Source: an uncultured Phascolarctobacterium sp.
GTDB taxonomy: Bacteria > Bacillota > Negativicutes > Acidaminococcales > Acidaminococcaceae
NCBI GenBank assembly: GCA_900552005.1
Contig: URXU01000004.1
Span: 40,600-104,599, forward strand
DNA length: 64,000 bases
Reading direction: 5' to 3'
Part shown: positions 9,706 to 19,188 of the stretch, piece by piece
Layout of the letters: each line of letters opens with the position of its first letter
Numbering within the stretch: the stretch's first letter is position 1
The notes under the pieces: model-generated
What the model saw: only the letters and a program-made list of their open reading frames with translations
What the model was told of the DNA's origin: nothing
Databases searched by the model: none
Program-made: the position numbers and the translations under genes

Positions 9706-10893
9706 TCAGTCAAAATATTCTTCTATACCTTCAGCAATCATTTTGGCAGTCTTGGTTTTAAACCAGTTGCTGTTCATAAGTTTTTCTTCCTTAGGATTGC
9801 TGATAAAGCATAATTCCAGCAAGGTTGCCGGCATACTGCAGCGTTTGACTACATAAAAATTCGCTTCACGCACGCCAAGATCATCTACACCGAAATTAGC
9901 AGTCAGCTGATTTTGAATTGACTGAGCAATTTTCGCGTCATATTGAGTTTTAGGATAGTAGTAACTGGTAAAGCCGCCGATTTTTTTATTAACAGAAGAA
10001 TTAATATGAATGCTGATAAATAAATCGGAATTATACTTTTCGGCTACATTTACTCTGGCCTGCAGCTCATCGGCATCTTTGGCATAAGGACCGCAGACAT
10101 CTTTGTCCGTTGTGCGCGTCATGTATACTTTGGCACCTTTTTTCTTTAACAGCTCCGCCAATTTTTCGGCAATATCCAAAGTAACGTCTTTTTCTTTGGT
10201 GCCTTCCGCGCCAACAGCACCCGGATCACTGCCGCCATGGCCTGGGTCAATAGTAATAACCTTACCCTTCACACCGCCTTTGGTCTCAAAATCACCGCTG
10301 CCTTTGATAACGGCCGGGCTTTTATTTTCCTGCTTGGTTTCACTCTTAGCCGGCACAGTTTTTACTTCAGCAGACGATTTGGACACCGTCGCCGAACTGC
10401 CGGAAGGCCTGCTGCTCACTACCGGTTTATTGCTGACTACTGCCGTTGCTGCTGCCGCTGTTTTGCCAGCAGTATTTGCTGTCTTGCCCGCGGTAATATC
10501 TAAAACTACACGGTAAGGACGATTGGTCTTAGGATCTTTTTTCAGCGTAAAGGCCTTGTAATCAGCTGCTGCAAGCGGCTTGCTGAGATGAACCTTGACT
10601 ATTGTCTTATCGCCCATGGATACGGTCTGCATGGACGGAGCAAGTGAACTTTTTATTTTTACCGTTTTATTAATAGAGCCTTTATATGGCGCATTAACGG
10701 TTAAAGTAAGAGTATTGCTGTCATTATCAACATTATAATCAACCGGATCCGTAGCATCCACTACCAGACGTACAACATTATTGGCATCCACACCCCACTT
10801 GGCATCGGTAACCTGGGCCGCACCAGCCACAGCACTCACCAGCAGACAGCTTAACATTATGACAAGCGTAAAAATCCTGCGCAATAAATTCAC
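9706..10893 (-). CDS. N-acetylmuramoyl-L-alanine amidase with AMIN domain
   Basis: Exported cell-wall hydrolase of 395 residues. A signal peptide (about 1-25, ending AVAGAA) is followed by a beta-rich AMIN domain (about 28-135), a low-complexity Ala/Ser/Lys linker (about 140-205) and a zinc-dependent Amidase_3 domain. The zinc and catalytic residues are seen in ITIDPGHGGSDPG, DVTLDIAEKL, ISIHINSS and LLELCFISNP. It cuts the amide between MurNAc and the stem peptide. AMIN domains direct amidases to the septum or the outer membrane-peptidoglycan layer. It is followed by the GerMN lipoprotein gene. Confidence 0.93.
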   Translation of the reverse strand: MNLLRRIFTLVIMLSCLLVSAVAGAAQVTDAKWGVDANNVVRLVVDATDPVDYNVDNDSNTLTLTVNAPYKGSINKTVKIKSSLAPSMQTVSMGDKTIVKVHLSKPLAAADYKAFTLKKDPKTNRPYRVVLDITAGKTANTAGKTAAAATAVVSNKPVVSSRPSGSSATVSKSSAEVKTVPAKSETKQENKSPAVIKGSGDFETKGGVKGKVITIDPGHGGSDPGAVGAEGTKEKDVTLDIAEKLAELLKKKGAKVYMTRTTDKDVCGPYAKDADELQARVNVAEKYNSDLFISIHINSSVNKKIGGFTSYYYPKTQYDAKIAQSIQNQLTANFGVDDLGVREANFYVVKRCSMPATLLELCFISNPKEEKLMNSNWFKTKTAKMIAEGIEEYFD

Positions 10894-10917
10894 CTCTTTG
10901 TTTTTACTGATAATATT

Positions 10918-12516
10918 TTATTTTATCACGTTTAAAGCATAATTGTAAATGAATTCCTGTTTTGGCTGTACAGTTTCCGTCATTTTCCTTGCCTGAGGCA
11001 AATAGTCACTAATCTGACCCGCAGCCAGTCCGATGCTGCCGGCAGCAGCCAGCTCTCCGGCCAGACCATGCAGATAAACGCCGCACAACGCCGCTTCCTG
11101 CAGGCTGATTTCCTGTCCGGCCAAGCCGGCAATAATACCCGTCAGTACATCTCCGCTGCCGCCGGTGGCCATGGCATTGGTACCGGTAGTATTTACATAT
11201 ACGCTGCCGTCAGGACAGCCAATTACGGTGGGAGCTCCTTTCAGCACAACAACTGCCTGCCACTGCACAGCATATTTTTCTGCCAACGTAATTCTCTCCC
11301 TGTCTGCCTGCTCAGCAGAAATCGACAAAAGCCGTGCCATTTCGCCGGGATGCGGCGTCAGTACCTTAGGAGCCTGCATGGAAGTAAGAATATCCAAATG
11401 TCCCTGCAGTGCGGTAAGCGCATCAGCGTCAATGACAACCGGCACTTCCGCTTTCAGTAAAACGTCGCGCACTACTTCCATCGTACTGTCAGAAGTGCCC
11501 AGACCTGGTCCTACAGCCAGCACGTCAGCCGCATTGGCACGCTTGACAATATCCGTTGCGGCCCCGCCGCCTAAAATGCCCGGCATTCTCTCCAGCAAAC
11601 CATGCACCATAACTTCCGTAAGCTTTGTGCTCAGTACGTCACGGCAGCTTAACGGCGTCAGCAGTGAAACCAACCCGCCGCCGGCTTTGACAGCCGCATA
11701 GGAGGATAAAGCAGCGGCCCCGGTATATCCCTGGCTGCCTGCTGCCAGCACAATTCTGCCGGCATCACCTTTATGGGCATTGCCCTTACGCAAAGGCAAA
11801 AGGCTGCGCACAATCCTATCTGTCAGAAGATATTTTTTGCCGGCGCCTTCTTCAAGCATTTTTTCCGGAAAGCCTATGTCAGCCAGCACCAATTCTCCCA
11901 CATAATTTTTTGCCGGATACAGCACTAACCCTGTCTTCACCAAGCCCATGGTAACAGTGCAGTCCGCTTTTACAGCATCGTTTGCAGCCATACCGCTGTC
12001 GGCGTCAATACCCGTCGGCACATCGGCAGCCACCAGATATTTGCCGATGCCGTTTAAAATTCTGCACATCTGCTGCCAAAGGCCGCTTAATTCACCATAA
12101 AAACCGGTACCCAGCATCGCGTCTATAATTACATCGGCCTTAAGGCAGATAACCTCCGCCAGCTGCATTTCATGCTCATCGCCAACACACTGCAATCTGC
12201 CGCCAGCCTGCAGAAACATCTGCATTTGCGCTTGCGCATCACCTTTTAAATCTTCTTTCTTAGCCTGCACGAGCAGAACCTGTACCTGCATGCCGTAGGC
12301 AAGCAGCCAGCGTGCAGCGCCGAAACCATCGCCGCCGTTATTGCCCTTGCCGCATACAACTACTGCTTTTTGCCAGCCGCTGCGCTGCGCTTTCTGCCAC
12401 ACTGCATCCGCAATTGCCTTGGCGGCATGCTCCATCAGCAGCAAACCGCTGACGGCAAATTCTTCCATTGCCTTTTTATCAAGATTTCTCATCTCCTGAG
12501 CCGTTACTAAATTCAT
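10918..12516 (-). CDS. nnr: Bifunctional NAD(P)H-hydrate epimerase / ADP-dependent dehydratase
   Basis: Repairs hydrated NAD(P)H. The N-terminal YjeF_N domain (about 1-215) epimerises R- and S-NAD(P)HX (GKGNNGGDGFGAARWL motif). The C-terminal ribokinase-like domain (about 225-515) dehydrates S-NAD(P)HX, with TPHPGEMARL and ATGGSGDVLTGIIAG. At 532 residues it is a normal fused enzyme. It lies one base after acpS, a linkage common in Firmicutes. Confidence 0.96.
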   Translation of the reverse strand: MNLVTAQEMRNLDKKAMEEFAVSGLLLMEHAAKAIADAVWQKAQRSGWQKAVVVCGKGNNGGDGFGAARWLLAYGMQVQVLLVQAKKEDLKGDAQAQMQMFLQAGGRLQCVGDEHEMQLAEVICLKADVIIDAMLGTGFYGELSGLWQQMCRILNGIGKYLVAADVPTGIDADSGMAANDAVKADCTVTMGLVKTGLVLYPAKNYVGELVLADIGFPEKMLEEGAGKKYLLTDRIVRSLLPLRKGNAHKGDAGRIVLAAGSQGYTGAAALSSYAAVKAGGGLVSLLTPLSCRDVLSTKLTEVMVHGLLERMPGILGGGAATDIVKRANAADVLAVGPGLGTSDSTMEVVRDVLLKAEVPVVIDADALTALQGHLDILTSMQAPKVLTPHPGEMARLLSISAEQADRERITLAEKYAVQWQAVVVLKGAPTVIGCPDGSVYVNTTGTNAMATGGSGDVLTGIIAGLAGQEISLQEAALCGVYLHGLAGELAAAGSIGLAAGQISDYLPQARKMTETVQPKQEFIYNYALNVIK

Positions 12517-12517
12517 T

Positions 12518-12889
12518 TTATCCCTCCATTACTACATAGGCCACAGCCTGTTCTTTGCTGTGACTCAGCGACAGCAGGCATCTTACGGCTCCCTGCCTTG
12601 CCGCCAGCTCTTTATAATATCCGGAAAGAACAATTTCCGGCTTCCCCAATTCATTATTCCGCACTTCAATTTCCGTCATGCTGCCGCCGCGAAAACCTGT
12701 ACCCAAAGCTTTCACTACCGCCTCTTTAGCCGCAAATCTTGCGGCAAAACTGGCATACTGCTGTTCTCCCCTGCTAAGGCAGTATTCAATTTCATTAGCA
12801 GAAAAAACCTTTTTCCGAAAAGCCTCACGGGCTACAGCCTTTTTTACTCTGGCAATTTCAATAATGTCACAGCCAATACCAATAATCAT
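12518..12889 (-). CDS. acpS: Holo-[acyl-carrier-protein] synthase
   Basis: Transfers 4'-phosphopantetheine from CoA to the serine of acyl carrier protein. The 123-residue protein has the magnesium-binding motifs GIGCDIIEI (Asp8) and FAAKEAVVKALGTG. It sits immediately upstream of nnr in one transcript. Confidence 0.96.
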   Translation of the reverse strand: MIIGIGCDIIEIARVKKAVAREAFRKKVFSANEIEYCLSRGEQQYASFAARFAAKEAVVKALGTGFRGGSMTEIEVRNNELGKPEIVLSGYYKELAARQGAVRCLLSLSHSKEQAVAYVVMEG

Positions 12890-12978
12890 TTTTCATCCCC
12901 AAATTTCTTGTAGTTTTAAAATATTCTGCCGTCTGCCGTAAAAATCCTTTTAGTTCACACACTTTTCACTCAAAAAAA

Positions 12979-13000
12979 AGATACAGCCTTTGCTGTATCT
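12979..13000. terminator. Terminator between the CYTH-CHAD gene and acpS
   Basis: Stem AGATACAGC/GCTGTATCT with a short loop. T-runs flank it on both strands, so it can act in either direction; it lies just after the CYTH-CHAD stop on the minus strand. Confidence 0.85.
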
Positions 13001-13019
13001 TTTTCACGCAATTATTTGC

Positions 13020-14432
13020 TTATAATTTATTTTTTGCCAGCAGCCAGCCGGTAAGAATGCCAATATCACGGCTTAAAACTCGGCTGTTGCTGCCGTGTCC
13101 CAAGCTGCGTAGCATAGCGTTAAGCATTACCTTGCGGGCCTCTAAAGCTGCGGCAGCAAATTTTTTCGTTTTCAAAACCGGTTTGAACATTTCCCTGTCC
13201 TGCATGCTTTTAACAATATGGGCTGCATTTTCAGCTATCAGCCAACGAATTGCATCATCTTCCTGCGCAGAAAATTCATCCTGCCATTCCTGCAGGCGGC
13301 AGCGAACGGTGCTTTCCGTCTGCAGATATTCTTCGTTTTCCCATCTTGTATTATACAGCCAGCTGATAATCTTAAATACCACAGCCGACAAACAGCCCTG
13401 ATGCAGCTGTGCGTTCAGAGCTGACTGCTTTTCCTCAATAAGCAGCTGCAGTCTTGCAGACAGTACGCTCTTATCAAACAGCTGGCCTTTTGCGTTAATA
13501 ATTTCCTGCCACAGCCGCTGCAGCTTGCCTAATAAAAGAATTTCTCTGAGATTCTGCAGCAATTGATTTATACAAGTTTCAGTCTGCTGCAGCGCGTCAG
13601 TTTCACTAAAGGCCTTACCAAAAGAAACATAGCTGCGCAGATATAATAATTCTTTCAGCATATCTTTAGCATTACTTTTGGTAAATTCCCGCCGCATGCT
13701 GTTTTGCAGCACCAGAATATTATCGCCATGCACCTGAGCCATTTTCAGAATTTCCTGCCGCATATTTTTGGCTCCGTTCATCCGGCTTTTCAGACGCGGT
13801 TCACTGGCAGCAATGCCTGCCAATTCCAGGCCGCGGGCAAACTTGCTGCGCTTTTCAATAAATACCGGTACCTGTTCCGCAATCTTGGCCGCAAAGTCCA
13901 GCAAGGCTCCTTTGTCGCCTTCCAGCAGCTCAATTTCTATTTCATCAATTCTGTCTTTAGCGCGGCCACGGCGAATATAACCGTTATCCACCGCCAGCTC
14001 GGCAACGGCCTGCGGCAAATCCAAAAGATACGTGGTACGTACAATTTCCGTAGCAAACAGCTTTTCTACCCCTGCCGGCGCCAGCTCTGTCAGCTCAAAA
14101 CCCAGTCCCAGATCCTTAAAGCCTGTTAAAACTACCTGATCGTCCGGCAACGGCATATTCAGCTCCAGCCGTTCACTTAAACCGCTGCTGTTTTTCTGCG
14201 ATGTCTTTACTGTAGCCTCAAAGCTGCCGTCGCCTTTATCACGCACACGATAGGCAATACCATTGTTTTTGAAATTCAAATCAGCCGTATCATAATAACT
14301 GCTGCACATCTGCACGGTTCTATCACTCGATTTTCTGATTACCGACTGCAATAAATCCGACGCCAGCAATTTTTTCAAATCTTTTTTGTCAATAAGCAGC
14401 TTCAATTCTGTTTCCACATTCTTCTTCATCAT
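13020..14432 (-). CDS. CYTH and CHAD domain protein (putative inorganic triphosphatase)
   Basis: A 470-residue cytosolic protein. The N-terminal CYTH domain (about 5-200) shows the ExExK motif as ETELK and alternating charged strands (YRVRDKGDG, EIEIELLEGD), which form the tunnel that holds triphosphate and metal. The C-terminal CHAD domain (about 220-465) is alpha-helical; CHAD domains bind polyphosphate. CYTH-CHAD fusions such as E. coli YgiF are tripolyphosphatases. It overlaps the upstream TVP38 gene by four bases. The exact substrate is inferred from the family. Confidence 0.88.
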   Translation of the reverse strand: MMKKNVETELKLLIDKKDLKKLLASDLLQSVIRKSSDRTVQMCSSYYDTADLNFKNNGIAYRVRDKGDGSFEATVKTSQKNSSGLSERLELNMPLPDDQVVLTGFKDLGLGFELTELAPAGVEKLFATEIVRTTYLLDLPQAVAELAVDNGYIRRGRAKDRIDEIEIELLEGDKGALLDFAAKIAEQVPVFIEKRSKFARGLELAGIAASEPRLKSRMNGAKNMRQEILKMAQVHGDNILVLQNSMRREFTKSNAKDMLKELLYLRSYVSFGKAFSETDALQQTETCINQLLQNLREILLLGKLQRLWQEIINAKGQLFDKSVLSARLQLLIEEKQSALNAQLHQGCLSAVVFKIISWLYNTRWENEEYLQTESTVRCRLQEWQDEFSAQEDDAIRWLIAENAAHIVKSMQDREMFKPVLKTKKFAAAALEARKVMLNAMLRSLGHGSNSRVLSRDIGILTGWLLAKNKL

Positions 14433-15118
14433 GACTTCTGCCTTTCAATCATCTTTTTGCTCTCTCCGCAATAACGCCACCAAACCAACGGCACACCAAA
14501 AGCCAGCACTGTAACGGCTACGGCTGCGTAAAACTTGCCCGTTCCGAAAGTATCTGCCAGAAAATTATAAGCAACTGCTCCCGGCAGCATACCTATCAGC
14601 GTTGCTCCGGCATAAATTTTCCAAGGCATATGCACGCTGCCGGCCACAATACTCACCGGGTCATAGGGAAAAATCGGCACAGTACGCAGCCACAGCATTT
14701 TGACAAAGCTGTTGCTGTTGAGTAAATAATCACGCACCCGCACGCCAAGACTGCCGCCAAAATTATTCAGCAGCCAGCTGCCGCCGCCAAACCGCCCTAA
14801 AAGATAGCAGAAATTTGCGCAGCCCAGGCCGCCCAGAAGCAGAAACACGATTCCCCACCAGGGACCGAATAAAATTCCGGCGCTTAAATTTAAAAGCAGC
14901 GTGGGAAAAAGCAGCACCGGCCTGAAAGTATAAATCAATACATACATCAGCGGCGCCCAGGTGCCAAACCCTGCCACCCAATGACGGATATCCTCCGCGG
15001 AACTTGGATGCGGATTATACGGCGATGTATAAATTCCATACAGAATTGTTCCCAGTACCATAAGATATACCAGAACTCTGAGCAGCAAATATTTTATTTG
15101 TTTTTTCTTCATCTGCAT
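14429..15118 (-). CDS. TVP38/TMEM64 family membrane protein
   Basis: A 229-residue integral membrane protein with about five or six hydrophobic segments and the SNARE-associated (DedA/VTT) core, with the stretch GILFGPWWGIVFLLLGGLGCANFCYLLGR matching the family's Gly-rich re-entrant region. Relatives are linked to lipid scrambling or membrane homeostasis, but no exact substrate is known. It is the first gene of a pair with the CYTH-CHAD gene (four-base overlap). Confidence 0.85.
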   Translation of the reverse strand: MQMKKKQIKYLLLRVLVYLMVLGTILYGIYTSPYNPHPSSAEDIRHWVAGFGTWAPLMYVLIYTFRPVLLFPTLLLNLSAGILFGPWWGIVFLLLGGLGCANFCYLLGRFGGGSWLLNNFGGSLGVRVRDYLLNSNSFVKMLWLRTVPIFPYDPVSIVAGSVHMPWKIYAGATLIGMLPGAVAYNFLADTFGTGKFYAAVAVTVLAFGVPLVWWRYCGESKKMIERQKS

Positions 15119-15314
15119 CCATTCTACCTGCCATTTCTTTTATTATCATACTCTGCCGTCACCGGATACGCAAGCTGCAACATAAATCTTTTACAATTTA
15201 CTGCTCTTGACTTTTATTATTTATGAGCGCATAATTGAACTGTCAGCATTTACTTTTTTAAGTGCTGCAAATATAAAATTTTTCTACAATTTATAAGAAA
15301 GCGGTGAAATTAAT

Positions 15315-15866
15315 ATGTTATACAAATTCGAAGGACAATTACCGAAGGTTGACGAAAAAGCCTATGTTTTTAACGCAGCTACCGTAATCGGTAAAGTTGA
15401 AATGAAAGAATACAGCAGTGTATGGCCTAATGTAACCGTACGCGGCGATGTTAACCGTATTGAAATCGGCCGTTATTCCAATATTCAAGATAACAGCGTC
15501 CTGCATGTAGCGGATGAACATCCCTGCATTGTCGGTGATTATGTAACTGTAGGCCACAGTGCTCTTTTACATGCCTGCACCGTTGAGGATTACTGCCTGA
15601 TCGGCATGCATGCCACTGTTTTAGATGGCGCCGTTATCGGTACCGGCTCCATTGTTGCTGCCGGCGCAGTAGTAACCAAAGGCACCATCGTACCGCCCCA
15701 TTCCCTCGTTGCCGGCATCCCGGCACGTATCATTAAAACTCTTGATGAGTCCAACAAAGGCAATATTTACGCCCAGGCTCTGAAATACAAAGACCTGTGG
15801 ACCATGCGTTACGGCCTGTTGCCTGATAATGACGGCGAAACCTATCATGGTGAAAAAATCGTCTAA
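15315..15866 (+). CDS. Gamma-carbonic anhydrase family protein
   Basis: A 183-residue left-handed beta-helix protein built from hexapeptide repeats. The candidate metal-binding histidines are seen in SVLHVADEH, VTVGHSALLHAC and IGMHATV, as in the YrdA/PaaY/CaiE branch. Many members bind zinc but their carbonic anhydrase activity is often low or untested. It starts at ATG 15315 behind GGTGA and is transcribed alone, ending in a bidirectional terminator shared with the convergent regulator gene. Confidence 0.9.
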   Translation: MLYKFEGQLPKVDEKAYVFNAATVIGKVEMKEYSSVWPNVTVRGDVNRIEIGRYSNIQDNSVLHVADEHPCIVGDYVTVGHSALLHACTVEDYCLIGMHATVLDGAVIGTGSIVAAGAVVTKGTIVPPHSLVAGIPARIIKTLDESNKGNIYAQALKYKDLWTMRYGLLPDNDGETYHGEKIV

Positions 15867-15900
15867 GAAAATTTACACAACTTCATATATTCACAAAAAT

Positions 15901-15921
15901 AGCAGACCTTAAGAGTCTGCT
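15901..15921. terminator. Bidirectional terminator
   Basis: Seven-base-pair stem AGCAGAC/GTCTGCT with a 7-base loop; ATTTTTTT follows on the plus strand and ATTTTTG on the minus strand. It serves the convergent carbonic anhydrase and MocR genes; the MocR stop codon overlaps its right arm. Confidence 0.85.
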
Positions 15922-17026
15922 ATTTTTTTGTCTGCTGCAGCTGCTTACGTCTTGCTCTGCGCAGCCTGTTAATATGCCGTTCAAATTCACCGCTGCTGAG
16001 CATTTCCGTTAATACATACTGCTCAAAAACCGGTACTGTGCAGGAATAAAATCCCAGCCGCTGCTGAAACTCCTGCAGCAGGCACTGCGGCAAAATCATA
16101 TAACCTACACGAAACGAGGGAGCAATGGTTCTGGAAAAAGTATTCAAATAAATTACCGGCAGATGTTCAGCCTGAGCCAAGGCAAACAGCGTTTCCTCAT
16201 TTTTTCTGGAAACGGTAAGCTCAGAATCATAATTATCCTCAATGATATATCCATTACAGTGCGCAGCCCATTTAAGATAGGCATATTTTTTGGAAGCACT
16301 GGCGCTGATGCCGCTGGGAAAACTGTTAAACGGTGTTACATGCAGAACGCCTGCCTTACTGGCAGCCAGCTGCTGCATATCAATACCGTCTTTTTGCAGT
16401 GCAAGCATTTCACACTGTACTCCGTTAGCCTGATAAACTTTTCTGATTTGCTCATAGGAGGGATTTTCCAGCGCAAAAATATTTTGCCTGCCCAAAAGCT
16501 GCGCTAATAAACCATAAAGATATTCAGCGCCGGAGCCGATAATAATCTGCTCCGGACGGGCAATAATATCGCTGCTTCGCGCCAGATAGGCGGCAATCGC
16601 CGCACGCAGCTGCACGCAGCCGCAATTATCCGATTTTACTAAAATATTTTCGCCATAGTCTAATAAAACCCTGCGCATCATTTTGGCCAGCACGCTGTAA
16701 GGAAAAAGTTCCCGCTTGCTGACACTAATATTTTGCGGCTCAGCATTTACCGGCAGGAGATGAGAAGCAGCAGTGAGAAAATCATCCGGACGGTAAATAA
16801 CAAAATAACCGCTGCGCTCACGGGCTTCCACATAGCCTTCGTCACATAAAAGCTCATAAGCATGCTCTACCGGAATAACGCTGACACCGGCTTCTTCCGC
16901 CAAAATTCTTTTGGAAGGCAATTTCCGGCCATAAGAATAAAACCCTGCCACAATATCCTTTTTCAACTGCTCGTAAAGCTGCAGATAAATCCTGCTGCCA
17001 TCCATACCGTTAAGATAATACTTCAT
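15920..17026 (-). CDS. MocR/PdxR-type regulator, C-terminally short and lacking the PLP lysine
   Basis: GntR-type winged helix (about 1-75; LPSKRILAEEAGVSVIPVEHAYELL) fused to a fold-type I aminotransferase domain. Its position, divergent from pdxS-pdxT, suggests it is the PdxR activator of PLP synthesis. Two features are odd. First, the motif that normally reads GTFSK with the PLP-binding lysine is NTFSR here (AGA codon), so no internal aldimine is expected. Second, the protein ends at 368 residues, right after RLRRARRKQ, whereas MocR proteins are usually about 450-490; the missing part is the C-terminal small domain. The stop lies in the terminator, with no continuing frame after it. It may be a decaying gene or a PLP-independent variant. 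No strong ribosome binding site is seen before the ATG at 17026. Confidence 0.8.
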   Translation of the reverse strand: MKYYLNGMDGSRIYLQLYEQLKKDIVAGFYSYGRKLPSKRILAEEAGVSVIPVEHAYELLCDEGYVEARERSGYFVIYRPDDFLTAASHLLPVNAEPQNISVSKRELFPYSVLAKMMRRVLLDYGENILVKSDNCGCVQLRAAIAAYLARSSDIIARPEQIIIGSGAEYLYGLLAQLLGRQNIFALENPSYEQIRKVYQANGVQCEMLALQKDGIDMQQLAASKAGVLHVTPFNSFPSGISASASKKYAYLKWAAHCNGYIIEDNYDSELTVSRKNEETLFALAQAEHLPVIYLNTFSRTIAPSFRVGYMILPQCLLQEFQQRLGFYSCTVPVFEQYVLTEMLSSGEFERHINRLRRARRKQLQQTKK

Positions 17027-17027
17027 C

Positions 17028-17065
17028 TGGTTATATAAATTACTCCTGTTTTGGTTATTTTTAAA
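17028..17065. promoter_or_regulatory. Direct repeat in the pdx divergent promoter region
   Basis: TGGTTAT followed by an A/T run occurs at 17028 and again at 17052, 24 bases apart in the same orientation, between the divergent regulator and pdxS. MocR/PdxR proteins commonly bind direct repeats, so this is a plausible operator. The assignment is inference. Confidence 0.4.
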
Positions 17066-17118
17066 TCATCAGAATAAGTATATGCTATTGCCATCTTATC
17101 TGTAAAGGAGCAATTAAT

Positions 17119-17994
17119 ATGCAAGAATCACGCTATGAATTAAATAAAGGTCTGGCGCAAATGCTAAAAGGCGGCGTCATTATGGATGTAACCAATGCTG
17201 AGCAGGCCCGTATTGCCGAAGCCGCCGGTGCCTGCGCCGTTATGGCTTTAGAAAAAATTCCCGCCGATATCAGAGCTGCAGGCGGCGTTGCCCGTATGAG
17301 CGATCCTAAACTGATTAAAGAAATCCAAAATGCTGTATCCATCCCCGTTATGGCCAAATGCCGCATCGGTCATTTTGCGGAAGCACAGATTCTGCAAGCG
17401 CTGGATATCGACTATATTGATGAAAGCGAAGTTCTTTCGCCAGCTGACGACAAGTATCATATCGATAAAACAAAATTCTCCGTTCCCTTCGTCTGCGGCG
17501 CCCGCGACCTGGGCGAAGCATTAAGGCGCATTACAGAAGGCGCCGCTATGATACGTACCAAAGGTGAACCCGGCACCGGCGATATTGTTCAGGCCGTAAG
17601 ACATATGCGCCTCATGCAGTCCGAGATCCGCCGCCTGTACAGCATGGCAGAAGATGAACTGTTTGAAGCAGCCAAACAGCTGCAGGTACCTTATGAACTG
17701 GCATTATATGTGCATCAGCAGCAAAAACTTCCCGTTGTAAACTTTGCTGCCGGCGGCATCGCCACCCCTGCTGACGCCGCACTGATGATGCAGTTGGGAG
17801 CCGAAGGCGTCTTTGTCGGCTCCGGCATTTTTAAATCCGGCAATCCGGCCCAGAGAGCAGCAGCCATTGTTCAAGCAGTTACCAATTACAACGATGCCGA
17901 TATGCTGGCAAAACTTTCCGAAAATCTTGGTGAAGCCATGGTAGGCATCAACGAACAGGAAATCCAGCTGCTCATGGCTGAACGAGGTAAATAA
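17119..17994 (+). CDS. pdxS: Pyridoxal 5'-phosphate synthase lyase subunit PdxS
   Basis: Builds PLP from ribose 5-phosphate, glyceraldehyde 3-phosphate and ammonia, with PdxT supplying the ammonia. The TIM-barrel protein (291 residues) has the active-site lysines in [18 protein letters not shown] and [15 protein letters not shown], and the phosphate site at [29 protein letters not shown]. An AAAGGAG box precedes the ATG. pdxT follows after one base. Confidence 0.98.
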   Translation: MQESRYELNKGLAQMLKGGVIMDVTNAEQARIAEAAGACAVMALEKIPADIRAAGGVARMSDPKLIKEIQNAVSIPVMAKCRIGHFAEAQILQALDIDYIDESEVLSPADDKYHIDKTKFSVPFVCGARDLGEALRRITEGAAMIRTKGEPGTGDIVQAVRHMRLMQSEIRRLYSMAEDELFEAAKQLQVPYELALYVHQQQKLPVVNFAAGGIATPADAALMMQLGAEGVFVGSGIFKSGNPAQRAAAIVQAVTNYNDADMLAKLSENLGEAMVGINEQEIQLLMAERGK

Positions 17995-17995
17995 A

Positions 17996-18580
17996 ATGCG
18001 GATAGGAATTTTAGCCCTGCAGGGAGCTTTTGCTGAACACGCCGCCATACTGCACAAATTAAACGTTGATTCTTTTGAAATCCGTAAGTATCAGGACTGG
18101 CAGCAAGGCTGTGATGCTTTGATTCTTCCCGGTGGTGAAAGCACCGTTATGAATAAACTGCTGCATACACTTGGACTATTCACGCCGATACAGCAGGCAA
18201 TCATGAGCGGACTGCCTGTCTTTGGCACCTGCGCCGGTATGATACTGCTGGCCAAAGAAATACATAACGGCTTGCCTGGCCTGGCAACCATGGATATCAC
18301 CGTACAAAGAAACGCCTACGGACGCCAATCAGGCAGCTTTACTGCTGCTGAAAAATTTCACGATCTCGGTAAATTACCCATGACCTTTATCCGCGCTCCT
18401 TATATTGAAAAGGCAGCGCCAAATGTAGAAATTTTAGCTAAAGTCAACGGTAAAATTGTTGCTGCCCGCCAGCAAAATCAGCTGGTAACAGCTTTTCATC
18501 CGGAAATAGACATGGAAACAACCGTCCATAAATATTTTCTCAACATAGTGCAGGAATATCTACAAAATAAACAGGCATAA
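17996..18580 (+). CDS. pdxT: Pyridoxal 5'-phosphate synthase glutaminase subunit PdxT
   Basis: Class I glutamine amidotransferase that feeds ammonia to PdxS. It has the catalytic cysteine in FGTCAGMILLA, the oxyanion motif LPGGEST and the catalytic His/Glu in TAFHPEID. At 194 residues it has the normal length. Cotranscribed with pdxS and closed by a strong terminator. Confidence 0.98.
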   Translation: MRIGILALQGAFAEHAAILHKLNVDSFEIRKYQDWQQGCDALILPGGESTVMNKLLHTLGLFTPIQQAIMSGLPVFGTCAGMILLAKEIHNGLPGLATMDITVQRNAYGRQSGSFTAAEKFHDLGKLPMTFIRAPYIEKAAPNVEILAKVNGKIVAARQQNQLVTAFHPEIDMETTVHKYFLNIVQEYLQNKQA

Positions 18581-18584
18581 ACAA

Positions 18585-18616
18585 AAAGCTGCCGCGGCAC
18601 AAAGCCCGGCAGCTTT
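18585..18616. terminator. Terminator after pdxST
   Basis: Ten-base-pair stem AAAGCTGCCG/CGGCAGCTTT with a 12-base loop, followed by T on the plus strand; A-rich on the left, so it may also stop minus-strand transcripts from the phosphatase gene. Confidence 0.85.
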
Positions 18617-18632
18617 TACTGTTATGAAATTT

Positions 18633-19088
18633 TTAATACCCCAAATGCTTCAGCAAACCTTTAAGTCCAGCCATAATATCATCATAAGTAATATCAAAAT
18701 CACCTGTATACCACGGGTCAGCAATACTCTGTCCCCTGCGGCCCGCATAATCAAGCAGAAGGCTCACTTTGCCCAGCCTGTCGCTGCCTATAATTCTGTC
18801 AATATTACGCAGATTATTACTGTCCATAGCAATAATATAATCAAATTCTTCATAATCCTTTACAGTCAGCTGCCGTGCATATTTTCCGGCAACGCTGATA
18901 CCATACTGCGCCAGTTTATTTTTAGTACCTCTATGTACAGGATTGCCAATTTCTTCTCTGCTGGTAGCGCTGGACTGGATATAAAATTCATCAGCTTTGC
19001 CTAATTTCTGCACCATATCTTTCATTAAAAACTCTGCCATCGGCGAACGGCAGATATTGCCGTGGCACACGAACATGATTTTTGGCAT
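18633..19088 (-). CDS. Low-molecular-weight protein-tyrosine phosphatase
   Basis: Cytosolic phosphatase of about 151 residues. The catalytic loop CHGNICRS (C-x5-R) lies at the N-terminus and the general acid region is DPWYTGDF. Such enzymes act on tyrosine kinases of capsule synthesis or on small-molecule phosphates; no kinase is adjacent. The frame opens at a GTG nine bases upstream, but GGATGTGGAG before the ATG at 19088 favours the shorter form. Confidence 0.92.
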   Translation of the reverse strand: MPKIMFVCHGNICRSPMAEFLMKDMVQKLGKADEFYIQSSATSREEIGNPVHRGTKNKLAQYGISVAGKYARQLTVKDYEEFDYIIAMDSNNLRNIDRIIGSDRLGKVSLLLDYAGRRGQSIADPWYTGDFDITYDDIMAGLKGLLKHLGY

Positions 19089-19188
19089 TTTCTCCACATC
19101 CTTTCAAAAGTCCTCAAAACCTTGATTTTACTGGGTTTTACGGACTTTATCTTTCACTTAAATTTATCATAAATGCATGTATATTTTC

